The notes: generated by a model from the sequence alone, not told the origin. A stretch of DNA of 64,000 nucleotides from Kutzneria sp. CA-103260 (GCF_018263855.1 NZ_CP073318.1:5642001-5706000), one strand, 5' to 3'; positions 50,236-58,808 are shown, counted from the stretch's first letter. A program made the numbers and translations.

Positions 50236-51008
50236 CCGGCGGCGATCCCGTTGCCCGCCAGGCGATCGACGAGCTGCTGCCGGACCGGCTGGAGCAGCTG
50301 CGCCGGGTGACCGGCATGCCGGTCGTGCTCGGCGGGGGCCTCGCCGACGGGCAACTGGTGCTCGACCGCCACCTGGGCACCGTCGGGGACGCCATGCACG
50401 GACTCGTTGTGCAGTCGGGAAAAGGGTTGGGCGGCAGCGTGTTGCGCCGCGGCACGCCGCTGCGGGTCAACGACTACGTGACCACGGCGGCGATCACTCA
50501 CGAGTACGACCAGGCGGTGCGGGCGGAGCGGTTCACGTCCGTCTTCGCCGTGCCGGTCGTGGTGTGGGGTGAGGTCCATGGCGTCCTGTACGGCGCGGTG
50601 CGCGACCGCCGGCCGATCGGCGATCGAACCGTGCGCAGCGCCGTCGTGGTGGCCGAGCAGCTGCGGTCCGACGTCGAGAACCGGCTGCGCCGTGGCCGGG
50701 GCGCGCTGGCCGAGCTGGCGGCGATCATCCGTGACACCAGGGATCCGCGGCTGCGGGCCCGGCTGGTCCGGATCCAGCAGGAGCTGACCGGCCAACCGTC
50801 GCATGTGGACCCTCGCTCGCCGCTGTCGCCACGGGAGATCGACACGCTGCGACTGGTCGAGGTGGGCGCCAGCAACCTGGAGATCGCCGTCCGGCTCGGG
50901 CTGAGCCTGGAGACCGTCAAGGCCTACCTGCGATCGGCCATGCGCAAGCTGGACGTGCACAACCGGACCGCCGCGGCTCATCGGGCGCGGCTGAACGGCT
51001 TGCTCTGA
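50232..51008 (+). CDS. GAF-LuxR transcriptional regulator
   Basis: 258 aa. A GAF-like sensor (about residues 25-165, GLGGSVLRRGTPLRVNDYVT, FAVPVVVWGEVHGVLYGAVR) precedes a LuxR/NarL helix-turn-helix (SPREIDTLRLVEVGASNLEI, LSLETVKAYLRSAMRKLDVH). Architecture and small size match regulators of aromatic or acyl degradation. It is coupled to the thioesterase gene by ATGA overlap, which suggests the sensed ligand is the thioesterase's product or substrate. Confidence 0.9.
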   Translation: MTGGDPVARQAIDELLPDRLEQLRRVTGMPVVLGGGLADGQLVLDRHLGTVGDAMHGLVVQSGKGLGGSVLRRGTPLRVNDYVTTAAITHEYDQAVRAERFTSVFAVPVVVWGEVHGVLYGAVRDRRPIGDRTVRSAVVVAEQLRSDVENRLRRGRGALAELAAIIRDTRDPRLRARLVRIQQELTGQPSHVDPRSPLSPREIDTLRLVEVGASNLEIAVRLGLSLETVKAYLRSAMRKLDVHNRTAAAHRARLNGLL

Positions 51009-51015
51009 CCGGGTT

Positions 51016-51867
51016 TCACGCCGCGAAGTCGGCGATCAGCTTGGCCAGTTCGGCCGGCTGGTCCTCGGAGACGAAGGTGTACGAGTCGGCCACCGTGACC
51101 AGGCGGGCGTCGGGCAGCGTGGCCGCGAGCCGGTCGAACAGGTGGGCGGCGAAGATCCGGTCGTCGGCCGCGCGAACCAGCAGCACCGGCTTTCCGTAAC
51201 CGGTCAGCTTCTCCGCGGCGGCCAGGGTGTGCCGGCTGTCCACGCCGAGCAGGAATCGCTTGAGGTCACGGCGAATCCGCCGGCTTTCCTTCGCCGGTCG
51301 CACGTACGAAGCCATGATCTCGGCCGGAATCCCGCTCTTGGCCAGCCACCCGAAGGTGTTCGGCCGGCGTTGCACGGCCGGCAGTGTCAGCAGCCGGCTG
51401 AGCAGGAACGCCGCGCCGGGCAGCCGCATCATCTTGGGCAGCGCGTTGAACGGTTCGGGGAAGAACTCCTCGAAGGCGTCGCACGGCGTGAGCACCACGT
51501 GGCCCAGCCGCTCGGGATTGTTGGCCATCAGGATCTGCGTGAGCGCGCCGCCGGTGTCGTTGGCCACCACCGTCACGTCGACCAGGTCGAGGGCGTCGAG
51601 GAACTCGGCGATCAGCCGGGCCACCCCGGGCGGCGTCAGGTCGGCGTCGGCCGCCATCGGCACCTGGTGCGCACCGAGCGGAAGATCCAGTGCCAGGCAA
51701 CGGAACCCGGCGTCGACGAGCATCGGCACGACCTTGCGCCAGAGGTTGGAGTTGACCAGCAGGCCGTGCACGAACACGACCGGCGGGCCGGAGCCGCGCT
51801 CGGTGTAGGCGACCCGCCCACCGGGTAGGGTCGCGGTCTTGGCGGCGCCGAGGGCGGTGTCGGGCAT
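51016..51867 (-). CDS. Alpha/beta hydrolase (haloalkane dehalogenase-like nucleophile Asp)
   Basis: 283 aa. The oxyanion motif is VVFVHGLLVNSNLW and the nucleophile elbow is VVANDTGGA, where the nucleophile is Asp as in haloalkane dehalogenases rather than Ser. The acid-containing region PVLLVRAADDRIF follows. At the usual base position the sequence reads DSYTFVSEDQP, so the expected His is not seen. The reaction is therefore uncertain. GGAGG lies close upstream of ATG 51867. It is ten bases after the patatin stop and in its operon. Confidence 0.82.
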   Translation of the reverse strand: MPDTALGAAKTATLPGGRVAYTERGSGPPVVFVHGLLVNSNLWRKVVPMLVDAGFRCLALDLPLGAHQVPMAADADLTPPGVARLIAEFLDALDLVDVTVVANDTGGALTQILMANNPERLGHVVLTPCDAFEEFFPEPFNALPKMMRLPGAAFLLSRLLTLPAVQRRPNTFGWLAKSGIPAEIMASYVRPAKESRRIRRDLKRFLLGVDSRHTLAAAEKLTGYGKPVLLVRAADDRIFAAHLFDRLAATLPDARLVTVADSYTFVSEDQPAELAKLIADFAA

Positions 51868-51877
51868 TGTCGACCTC

Positions 51878-52819
51878 CTAGGTCGTCTCCAGTGGCTCTT
51901 CCACACAGCCGGCCAGCTCGGCCAGCGCCGCCTCCCGGCCGATGTCGACGGCCGCGCGCAGCACGTCCAGACGGCGCGATGTGCGGCCGATGTTGGTACT
52001 GCCCAGCGGCGGCCGGATCTGCAGCGTGGCCGGATGCGAGGCCAGCAGCCGCTCCTCCTCGGCGCGGAGAATGTCGTGGCGTATCCAGGAGTCGAGCGTT
52101 CCCGGGGCGTGCCGGGCGAACCAGCGCGAGGCCACCAGACGTTCGAGGCGGGACGGGGCCGACGAGGTCTCGTCGGCGCGCATGGTGCGCAGCGCGACGA
52201 TGTGCGTGGCCCCCTGGGCCAGCGCCGACCGGATCGGCACCGACTCGCTCAGGCCGGCGTCCACATAGGACCGGCCGTCAATCTCGATCGGATGGCCGGC
52301 CAGCACCGGCATCGCCGTCGAGGCCAGCAGCGCGGTCTGCACACTGGCCTGGTCGCGGAGGTGGCCGTGCAGGTCGACGGCCTTGCCGGTGTGGGCGTCG
52401 GTGGCCATCGGGTGGAACTCCACCGGGTTGTCCAGGATCTCCCGGAAGCCCATCGGCATGACCTCGGTGTAGACGGTGTGCACGAGGTAGCGGGTGTCCA
52501 CCACCGGCTGCCGGCGCAGGGCCCGGCCGACGTTGATGGTCGTGCCCATGATCACCGGGTCCCACCACGCGTGCTGGGTTTTCTCCGCCTGTCCGCACAG
52601 CAGCCAGGCCGCGTTCAGCGAGCCCGCCGAGCTGCCGTAGACCGCGTCGAACGCCGGCAACAGGCCCAGCCGCTCGATGGCGATGGTCATGCCGCTGGAG
52701 TACGCGCCGCGCGAGCTGCCGCCCTCGACCAGCAGCACCAGCCGCGCGTCGTCGTCGCGGTCGCCGGGCCTGCTGCCCCGTCGCCAGCGGTCACCAAGCA
52801 GCTCAAGAACGGTCTCCAT
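51878..52819 (-). CDS. Patatin-like phospholipase
   Basis: 313 aa. The catalytic dyad is Ser in VYGSSAGSLNAAW and Asp in SYVDAGLSESVPI, and the oxyanion glycines are in LVEGGSSRGAYSSGM. All elements for acyl hydrolase activity on phospholipids are present. There is no signal peptide, so it is cytosolic or delivered by another route. ATG 52819 is used; a GTG five codons upstream is possible. It is divergent from a TetR gene across 76 bases and leads the operon with the hydrolase gene. Confidence 0.9.
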   Translation of the reverse strand: METVLELLGDRWRRGSRPGDRDDDARLVLLVEGGSSRGAYSSGMTIAIERLGLLPAFDAVYGSSAGSLNAAWLLCGQAEKTQHAWWDPVIMGTTINVGRALRRQPVVDTRYLVHTVYTEVMPMGFREILDNPVEFHPMATDAHTGKAVDLHGHLRDQASVQTALLASTAMPVLAGHPIEIDGRSYVDAGLSESVPIRSALAQGATHIVALRTMRADETSSAPSRLERLVASRWFARHAPGTLDSWIRHDILRAEEERLLASHPATLQIRPPLGSTNIGRTSRRLDVLRAAVDIGREAALAELAGCVEEPLETT

Positions 52820-52842
52820 ACGGTCTTTATACACCTAACAGC

Positions 52843-52863
52843 GTTCCGTATCATTGTTCCGTA
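52843..52863. promoter_or_regulatory. Direct repeat GTTCCGTA in patatin/TetR divergent promoter
   Basis: GTTCCGTA at 52843-52850 and 52856-52863, 13 bases apart start to start, in the AT-richer gap. It is probably part of the binding site of the TetR protein at 52896. Confidence 0.45.
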
Positions 52864-52895
52864 ACGACTGTCACCCCTGGTGGTAAGCTTGCGGG

Positions 52896-53504
52896 ATGCC
52901 CCGGGTGAAGCAGCGCACCGACGCCCTCCGCGAGCGCGGGCTGGCCAGCGCCATGGCCGTGCTGGCCGAGGAGGGCGTGGCCGGCCTGACCACGCGGACC
53001 GTGGCCCGGCGGGCCAACGCCTCGCTGCCGGCGATCTACGAGGTCTTCGGCGACAAGGCCGGGCTGGTCCGGGAGGTCTTCATCGAGGGCTTCCGGCTGC
53101 TGGCCGACGAGCTCGCCGCGCTCAACCCCACCGCTGACCCCCTGGCCGACCTGCGTCGCCTGGCCGACGCCTTCCGCCGGTTCCTGCTCGACCACCCGGT
53201 GCTGGCCCAGGTCATGTTCTCCCGGCCGTTCGCCGACTTCGACCCCACCACCGAGGAGGTCCGGGCCGGGGTCAAGGTGCGCAAGGTCTTCGTCCAGCAC
53301 GTGCGCGCCGCCGTCGACGCCGGTCTGCTGGTCGGCGACCCGACCGACATCTCCTTGCTGTTCTTCGTTTTTGTCGAGGGACTGGCCGGGGCCGAGGGGG
53401 CGCAGCGGCTCGGCGGCTCGCGGCAGTCGGTGGACCGCCGCTGGCGGCTGGGGCTCGACGCCTTCCTGGCCGGTTTCGGTCCGGCTCAACGACGGCGCGC
53501 ATAG
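52896..53504 (+). CDS. TetR-family transcriptional regulator
   Basis: 202 aa. The DNA-binding region is GLTTRTVARRANASLPAIYE and the following FGDKAGLVREVFIEG. The C-terminal TetR_C domain is WHG-like (FRRFLLDHPVLAQVMFSRPF). It is divergent from the patatin-hydrolase unit and predicted to repress it. Its 3' end overlaps the convergent AraC gene by 19 bases. Confidence 0.9.
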   Translation: MPRVKQRTDALRERGLASAMAVLAEEGVAGLTTRTVARRANASLPAIYEVFGDKAGLVREVFIEGFRLLADELAALNPTADPLADLRRLADAFRRFLLDHPVLAQVMFSRPFADFDPTTEEVRAGVKVRKVFVQHVRAAVDAGLLVGDPTDISLLFFVFVEGLAGAEGAQRLGGSRQSVDRRWRLGLDAFLAGFGPAQRRRA

Positions 53505-54277
53505 CGCGCTGGACTCACACCCAACATTCGCTTGAAGTGGCGGGTCAGGTGCGACTGGTCGTAGAACCCCACCTCCGCGGCCACCGACCCGGCCGGTAGG
53601 CCGGACAGCAGCAACTGCCGGGCCAGTTCCACGCGCCTACCGGTCAGGTACAGGTGCGGTGGGATGCCGAAGCGGCGGGTGAAGGCCCGGACCAGGTGGG
53701 CGGGATGGGTGTGCAGCAGGCCGGCCGCCTCGTCGAGGGTGAGGCCCGTGGTCAGCCGCTCGTCCAGCAGGTCGTGCAGGTCATCGGCGACGCCGCGAGG
53801 CGGTGGGGCCACGCGGGTGGGGTGGCGGCGCAGGTGCGTGCCCAGGCGGTCGACGATCAGGGCCAGGCGGCTCTGCGCCTCGAAGGACTCGCCGGGCTGG
53901 GCCAGGGTGCCGTGCAGGCGGCTGACTCGCTGCCACAGCAAGGAATCGGCCAGGTTCGGACGATCCGTGGCCGCGCCGATCAGATCGGCGTCGAGGGCGT
54001 CCTCGGCCAGGTAGATCACCCGCTTGCGGAAGCCCTGTGGGGCGGCGGTCCGGCCGTCGTGGGGAATGTGCGGCGGCAGCAGCACAACCTGGGACCGCAG
54101 CGTGCCGTGGTCGTGCCGGTCCAGGTCGAACCGCAGCACGCCGTCGTCGAGGATCAGCAGCGTCCACACGGTGTGGGTGTGCACCGGGTAGGCGTGCCGC
54201 AGGAAGTGGGCGTGGAAAACCTCGGTGACGCCCGGGACTTCGGGCCGCCACGCGCTGACCGCGGACTCGCCGACCAT
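53486..54277 (-). CDS. AraC-family transcriptional regulator
   Basis: 263 aa. A cupin-like ligand domain (HAHFLRHAYPVHTHTVWTLL, HIPHDGRTAAPQGFRKRV) precedes the two AraC helix-turn-helix motifs (LTLDEAAGLLHTHPAHLVRA, AGSVAAEVGFYDQSHLTRHF). ATG 54277 is preferred because the alternative ATG 54319 leaves only seven bases to the divergent EamA gene. It is likely an activator or repressor of the EamA transporter. Confidence 0.86.
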   Translation of the reverse strand: MVGESAVSAWRPEVPGVTEVFHAHFLRHAYPVHTHTVWTLLILDDGVLRFDLDRHDHGTLRSQVVLLPPHIPHDGRTAAPQGFRKRVIYLAEDALDADLIGAATDRPNLADSLLWQRVSRLHGTLAQPGESFEAQSRLALIVDRLGTHLRRHPTRVAPPPRGVADDLHDLLDERLTTGLTLDEAAGLLHTHPAHLVRAFTRRFGIPPHLYLTGRRVELARQLLLSGLPAGSVAAEVGFYDQSHLTRHFKRMLGVSPARYARRR

Positions 54278-54316
54278 GTCAGGAACGTACAAGACTCCGG
54301 CGGTGATCGGCAGGAG

Positions 54317-54327
54317 CATGTGACATG
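54317..54327. promoter_or_regulatory. CATGT-G-ACATG dyad in AraC/EamA intergenic region
   Basis: A perfect 5-bp inverted repeat around one base, immediately before the EamA start codon. It could be a regulator half-site pair or fortuitous, given the short arms. Confidence 0.25.
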
Positions 54328-55259
54328 TGGAACGACGCGGCGCACATCTCTACCTGCTCATCACGATGGTCCTGTTCGGGTCCGGGTTCACCAGTTCCAA
54401 GGTCGTGGTCGGGCAGCTGCCCCACGACGTGGCGGCGATGCTGCGATTCGGTGGCGGCGCGGTCATTCTCGCGCTGCTGCTGTGCTTACGCCCCGGCCCG
54501 GGCCGGTTCTCCTGGCGGGAGCTGGGGATTGCCGGCTCGGTCGGGCTGATCGGCGTGTTCGCGTACAACTTTTTCTTCTTCTGGGGCGTCTCCCTGGCCC
54601 CGGCCATCGACGGCAGCGTCATCGTGCCGGTGCTGAGCCCGGTGCTGACGGCCATCGTTTTCCTTGTGACCGGCCGGGAATCCGCCTCCTTCGTGCGGGT
54701 GGCCGGCCTGACGCTCGGCGTCGCCGGGGCAGTGGTGTTCTTCCTCGGCATCGGTGGCGGCGGGCTGACCGGCTCGCGCCTGGCCGGCGACCTCATCTAC
54801 CTGGTGGCCGCGGCCTGTTGGGCCGCCTACAGCATCGCCTCGAAGAAGGTGCTGGGTGGGATGGAACCGCTGCGCGCGACGACGTACGCCACCGGGATCG
54901 GCGCGCTGGCCTTGACCCTGACGGCGATCCCGTCACTGTCCACTGCGGACTGGGCCGCGGTGCAACCGTCCACTTGGGCCAACGTCGTCTTCCTGGCCAT
55001 CGGACCGACCGCCGTCGCCTACCTGTTCTACTACCGCGGACTCCGCTCGGTCAGCCCGGTCACCGCCACCGTCACCATGTTCACGGTGCCCGTTTTCGGC
55101 ACGTTCTTCTCCGTGCTGTTCCTGCACGAGTCGTTCACCGGGGTCCAGGTCGTCGGCGCGCTGATCACCATCGCCGGCGCGCTGCTGGCCGTCGCCCACC
55201 GCCCGGATCTTCGCCCAGGACGCCGTCTACGCCCCGCTGGCGCCGGTCCGCGGCCGTGA
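54327..55259 (+). CDS. EamA-family (DMT superfamily) transporter
   Basis: 310 aa with ten predicted transmembrane helices in two EamA repeats (first about 7-140, second about 160-290). ITMVLFGSGFTSSKVVVGQL is the first-helix motif and TAVAYLFYYRGLRSVSP a conserved later one. These proteins export amino acids or small metabolites. GTG 54327 has AGGAG about ten bases upstream. The divergent AraC gene probably regulates it. Confidence 0.9.
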   Translation: MERRGAHLYLLITMVLFGSGFTSSKVVVGQLPHDVAAMLRFGGGAVILALLLCLRPGPGRFSWRELGIAGSVGLIGVFAYNFFFFWGVSLAPAIDGSVIVPVLSPVLTAIVFLVTGRESASFVRVAGLTLGVAGAVVFFLGIGGGGLTGSRLAGDLIYLVAAACWAAYSIASKKVLGGMEPLRATTYATGIGALALTLTAIPSLSTADWAAVQPSTWANVVFLAIGPTAVAYLFYYRGLRSVSPVTATVTMFTVPVFGTFFSVLFLHESFTGVQVVGALITIAGALLAVAHRPDLRPGRRLRPAGAGPRP

Positions 55260-55286
55260 CGCGATCCTTCGGCCTGGTCAAACCCG

Positions 55287-55760
55287 TCAGGCCGTCTTGC
55301 GCAGGGTGACGTCCATCGACCGGCTCCAGCTCACCCCGTCCGCGCTCGCCTCGTGCCGGGCGATCTGGGTCGCGCCACCGTCGGCCAGCGTCACCGTGCA
55401 GCGGGTCCGCTCCCCGATCCACCGCAGCTCGTCCCCGTCGATCTCCAGCCGGGACCGGTGCACGTTGCCGAAGCTGTCGTAGAAGGTGGAGAAGTAGGCG
55501 TCCCCGTCCACGCCGATCATCTCGATGCCCCCGACCCCGGTGTCCCCGATCCGGCCGAACGCCGTGTGCACCACGAAAAACCCGCCCAGCGCCCACTCGT
55601 ACACGTCACTGGTCAGGATCGGCGCCCCGCCCGCCGTGCGGCCCTCGTTGATCCAGTTCCCGATCAGCACCCCCAGCGCCTCGTGCCGCTCGTCCCGCAC
55701 CGGCACCGCCTGGTCCGTCTCCTGCATCCCCGCGGCGACATTGACAACACGCTCAGACAT
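55287..55760 (-). CDS. DUF1579 domain protein
   Basis: 157 aa. The lipocalin-like DUF1579 pattern is visible in LGVLIGNWINEGRTAG, DVYEWALGGFFVVHTAFGRI and STFYDSFGNVHRSRLEIDGD. The family is a small beta-barrel thought to bind hydrophobic ligands, with no proven activity. GGGAG precedes ATG 55760. It is a single-gene unit, convergent with EamA and divergent from the PPOX gene. Confidence 0.8.
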   Translation of the reverse strand: MSERVVNVAAGMQETDQAVPVRDERHEALGVLIGNWINEGRTAGGAPILTSDVYEWALGGFFVVHTAFGRIGDTGVGGIEMIGVDGDAYFSTFYDSFGNVHRSRLEIDGDELRWIGERTRCTVTLADGGATQIARHEASADGVSWSRSMDVTLRKTA

Positions 55761-55848
55761 GACTGCTCCCTCGGTTCCGGTGGTCACGCCCTAAGGTCGG
55801 AGGCGTCGCGGCCGTATCGACATCGGCCGCCCATGGGGAGGAAAGTTC

Positions 55849-56238
55849 ATGACCATTGTGCCGGAATCGCACCTTGACCTGCTGGAACGGCCCATCTACG
55901 GCCATTTCGGGACCCGCCGTCCCGACGGCTTCATCCAGGTCAACCCGATGTGGTTCCTGTGGGACGGTTCGCACATCCGGCTCACCCACACCACCACCCG
56001 CCAGAAGTACCGCAACATCGCCGCCGACCCGCACGTCTCTCTGTCGGTCAACGACCCCGACCAGCCGTACCGCTACCTGGAGCTGCGCGGCACCGTCGTC
56101 GCCGTCGAGCCCGACCCCGCCGGCGAGTTCTTCCAGACCCTGGCCCGCCGCTACAGCCTCGACCGCTCCGGCCCGCCCGGTGACGCCGCCGACCGCGTCG
56201 TCCTGGTGATCGAGCCCACCGCCGTCAGCTTCCAGTAG
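55849..56238 (+). CDS. PPOX-class F420/flavin-dependent oxidoreductase-like protein
   Basis: 129 aa. A split beta-barrel of the pyridoxamine-oxidase-like fold with YGHFGTRRPDGFIQVNPMWF, TTRQKYRNIAADPHVSLSVN and YLELRGTVVAVEPDP matches actinobacterial PPOX-class F420-dependent reductases. It reduces or oxidises a small substrate with F420 or FMN as cofactor; which one cannot be told here. GGGGAGGAAAG lies upstream. It is a single gene followed by a terminator. Confidence 0.9.
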   Translation: MTIVPESHLDLLERPIYGHFGTRRPDGFIQVNPMWFLWDGSHIRLTHTTTRQKYRNIAADPHVSLSVNDPDQPYRYLELRGTVVAVEPDPAGEFFQTLARRYSLDRSGPPGDAADRVVLVIEPTAVSFQ

Positions 56239-56260
56239 CCGGAACCCGCGCTGCGACGCG

Positions 56261-56292
56261 ACGCCTCCCGCTCCCGACGGCGCGGGAGGCGT
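56261..56292 (+). terminator. Hairpin terminator after the PPOX gene
   Basis: An 11-bp stem (56261-56271 with 56282-56292) and 10-nt loop, 22 bases after the stop codon at 56238. Confidence 0.7.
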
Positions 56293-56298
56293 TGGCCT

Positions 56299-56787
56299 AT
56301 GTTGGCAACCGTGGACGAACGCATCGAAATCGCCAGAACGATCCCGGCCGAGGCGGCGGAGGTATTCGCCGTGCTGGCCGACCCGCAGGGCCATGTGGCC
56401 ATCGACGCCTCCGGCATGCTGATGGACGCCGAGGGCAAGCCGGTGACGGCGGTCGGCGACCGGTTCCTGGTGCACATGGACCGCGAGGGCCTGGGCGACG
56501 TGCCGCTGGGCCGATACGACGTGACGGTGGTCATCACGGCGTTCGAGCCGGACCGGGAGATCGCCTGGTCCATCGAGGGCACGATCAAGCCGCCGATCGG
56601 CCACGTCTACGGCTACCGCCTCGAACCGGTCGACGGCGGCACGCTCGTGACCTCCTACTACGACTGGTCCGGCATCAGCGACGAGTGGCGTGCGCGGGGC
56701 ATCTTTCCGGTGATCGACCAGAAGTCGCTGCGGGCCACCCTCGGCATCCTGGAGCGCACGGTCCGCCGGGGCTACCCGCGCGGCTGA
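56299..56787 (+). CDS. SRPBCC-family (START-like) protein
   Basis: 162 aa with an SRPBCC helix-grip fold: IARTIPAEAAEVFAVLADPQ at the start, EPDREIAWSIEGTIKPP and YGYRLEPVDGGTLVTSYYDW in the middle, and a C-terminal helix (LRATLGILERTVRRG). It binds a hydrophobic ligand or acts as polyketide cyclase; no catalytic residues are certain. The start is ATG 56299, with GTG 56311 possible. It is separated from the PPOX gene by a terminator. Confidence 0.82.
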   Translation: MLATVDERIEIARTIPAEAAEVFAVLADPQGHVAIDASGMLMDAEGKPVTAVGDRFLVHMDREGLGDVPLGRYDVTVVITAFEPDREIAWSIEGTIKPPIGHVYGYRLEPVDGGTLVTSYYDWSGISDEWRARGIFPVIDQKSLRATLGILERTVRRGYPRG

Positions 56788-56790
56788 CCC

Positions 56791-56817
56791 TGTCATGAAA
56801 GTCCGCTCCGAATCGTC
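56791..56817 (+). promoter_or_regulatory. ECF41-type promoter upstream of the sigma gene
   Basis: TGTCATG (56791-56797), 16-bp spacer, CGTC (56814-56817). This agrees with the published ECF41 consensus (TGTCACA, 16 bp, CGTC) except at one base. Position, 31 bases before the sigma gene, fits autoregulation. Confidence 0.65.
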
Positions 56818-56847
56818 ATCAGCAAGGACGGACGGAGAGGACTGACA

Positions 56848-57708
56848 GTGGACGAGTTTCTGGCCGAGCGGTTCGAGTCGCACCGGGACCGCCTGCGCGC
56901 GGTGGCCTATCGGATGCTGGGTTCGGTGACCGACGCCGAGGACGCGGTGCAGGAGTCCTGGCTGCGGCTGGCCCGGACGGACGCGGACGAGGTGGCGAAC
57001 CTGGGGGCGTGGCTGACGACGGTGGTCAGCCGGGTGTGCCTGGACATGCTGAAGTCCCGCAAGGTCCGCCGCGAGGAGTCGCTGGACACGCACGTGCCGG
57101 ATCCGATCGTGGCGGCGGCCGATCCGGATCCGGCCGAGGAGGCGGTGCTGGCCGACTCGGTGGGCCTGGCGCTGCTGGTGGTGTTGGAAACGCTGACGCC
57201 GGCCGAGCGGCTGTCGTTCGTGCTGCACGACATGTTCGGCGTGCCGTTCGACCAGATCGCGCCGATCGTGCGGCGCAGCACGGCCAACGCCACCCAGCTG
57301 GCGAGCCGGGCCCGCCGCCGGGTCCGCGGCGCGGCGCTGCCGGACGCGGACCTGCCGGCGCAGCGCGAGGTGATCGAGGCGTTCATGGCAGCGTCTCGGG
57401 CCGGCGATTTCGAGGCCCTGGTCGCGGTGCTGGACCCGGATGTCGTGCTACGGGTGGATTTCGGCCCCGCCGGCCCGTCGAAGCTGGTGCGCGGCGCGGC
57501 CAACGTGGCCTCGCAGGCGCTGCTGTTCTCCCGGGGTGCGGCGACGGTGCGGCCGGTCGTCATCAACGGCCAGGCCGGCGTGGTCCCGATGCCCGGCGGC
57601 CGGCCCGCCGCGGTGTTCTGCCCGACGGTGCGCGGCGGCCGCATCGTGGAGATCAACATCCTGGCCGACCCGGACCGGTTGGCCCGGCTCGACCTGCCTG
57701 GTGAGTAA
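56848..57708 (+). CDS. ECF41-family RNA polymerase sigma factor (SigJ-like) with SnoaL-like C-terminal domain
   Basis: 286 aa. The sigma2 region is RAVAYRMLGSVTDAEDAVQE and sigma4 is LTPAERLSFVLHDMFGVPFD with an ASRARRRVR recognition end. The C-terminal NTF2/SnoaL-like extension (about 175-286, ending FCPTVRGGRIVEINILADPD) is the hallmark of ECF41. The extension regulates sigma activity in place of a separate anti-sigma factor. Typical partners are a nearby oxidoreductase or decarboxylase; here the secreted SnoaL-like gene follows. GGAGAGG precedes the GTG. Confidence 0.93.
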   Translation: MDEFLAERFESHRDRLRAVAYRMLGSVTDAEDAVQESWLRLARTDADEVANLGAWLTTVVSRVCLDMLKSRKVRREESLDTHVPDPIVAAADPDPAEEAVLADSVGLALLVVLETLTPAERLSFVLHDMFGVPFDQIAPIVRRSTANATQLASRARRRVRGAALPDADLPAQREVIEAFMAASRAGDFEALVAVLDPDVVLRVDFGPAGPSKLVRGAANVASQALLFSRGAATVRPVVINGQAGVVPMPGGRPAAVFCPTVRGGRIVEINILADPDRLARLDLPGE

Positions 57709-57820
57709 CTACGTAGTTCTCGCCGACGCATGCCCCGCCCCCGCCACGGCAAGGTTCTTCTCGGCACCGACGGTGCCGGACCGGCAACCCCGGCCCCGTG
57801 ATCCCGGAAGGACCTCTGCC

Positions 57821-58393
57821 ATGTCTCGCGTCACTCGCCGCCGTGTCACCGCCACCGCCCTCGTCGCTGGTGTCGCGCTCACCACAGGGATCGCGCTCAC
57901 CGCCCCGTCCGCGTCGGCGGTGCCGGCCCAGGAGGCTGCCGCGGCCCAGCGCCAGCATCTGCCGCGGCTCGCCCAGCAGTGGGTCAACGCCTGGAACACC
58001 GGCGACGGCGCGGCGATGGGCGCACTGTTCGCCCCCGACGGCGTCTACACCGACCACGCCTTCCAGGCCGCGTTCACCGGGCCGGCCGGCGCGAAGCTGT
58101 GGGTGGAGCTGACCATGCGGAGCATCGCCAACGCCAAGGTCACGGTCAAGAACGCGTTCTGCTCGGGCGACAACATCGCTGTGACGTGGACGTTCAGCGG
58201 GACCTTCACCGACAAGGCCGCGCTGACCCCGCCCTACAGCGCGGCCGGCAAGTCCTTCGCCGTGCCGGTGAGCACCGTGATCACCACGCGCCACAACCTC
58301 ATCACGGCGGTCGACGACTACTACAACCTCGCCGACGTGCTGCGTCAGGTCGGGCTGCCCGCCGGCCCCTTCACCCCGCCCAGCATGGGCTGA
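57821..58393 (+). CDS. Secreted SnoaL-like (NTF2 superfamily) protein
   Basis: 190 aa with a Sec signal peptide (about residues 1-33, VTATALVAGVALTTGIALTA then PSASA cleavage region). The mature part has LAQQWVNAWNTGDGAAMGAL and ALFAPDGVYTDHAFQAAF, the usual NTF2-like opening, and a Cys in KNAFCSGDNIAVTW. AAGGA precedes ATG 57821. It lies 112 bases downstream of the ECF41 gene and is a candidate member of that regulon, although no second ECF41 promoter is seen before it. Confidence 0.85.
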   Translation: MSRVTRRRVTATALVAGVALTTGIALTAPSASAVPAQEAAAAQRQHLPRLAQQWVNAWNTGDGAAMGALFAPDGVYTDHAFQAAFTGPAGAKLWVELTMRSIANAKVTVKNAFCSGDNIAVTWTFSGTFTDKAALTPPYSAAGKSFAVPVSTVITTRHNLITAVDDYYNLADVLRQVGLPAGPFTPPSMG

Positions 58394-58394
58394 A

Positions 58395-58808
58395 CTACTT
58401 CTCCTGGATGATCCAGGTGTTGCCGTCGGGGTCGGCGAAGTCCAGGAAACTGGCGTACGGCCGGCGTTCCGGGTCGACGCCGGGCGCGAAGTCGCCCTGC
58501 CAGTCGGCGGACGCCTTGTGCCGCAACGGACTGACCGGCACACCCCGCCCGGCCAGCTCCCGGTGGGCGGCCTCGATGTCCGACACCACAAGGTAGTTGT
58601 CCCGGGCGGAGCCGGGTTCGGCGTCGGTGAGGCCGACGCCGAACTGCACGGAGGCGGCGGAGCCGGGCGGGGTGAGCTGCACGACCCGGAACCGGTCGTT
58701 GGGCCCGTAGTCCACGTCCAGCGCGAAGCCGACCTGCTCGGTGTAGAAGCGCAGGGCCCGGTCCACGTCGGAGACGGGCAGGGTGAGCACCTCGATGCGG
58801 AAGTCCAT
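58395..58808 (-). CDS. VOC-family (glyoxalase/bleomycin resistance) protein
   Basis: 137 aa. The VOC fold is visible as repeated beta-alpha-beta halves: IEVLTLPVSDVDRALRFYTE, RVVQLTPPGSAASVQFGVGL, YLVVSDIEAAHRELAGRGV and SFLDFADPDGNTWIIQEK with the metal-ligand Glu. It acts on or binds a small, often aromatic or electrophilic, molecule. ATG 58808 shares one base with the stop of the 21-aa peptide gene, so its translation is coupled. Confidence 0.9.
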   Translation of the reverse strand: MDFRIEVLTLPVSDVDRALRFYTEQVGFALDVDYGPNDRFRVVQLTPPGSAASVQFGVGLTDAEPGSARDNYLVVSDIEAAHRELAGRGVPVSPLRHKASADWQGDFAPGVDPERRPYASFLDFADPDGNTWIIQEK

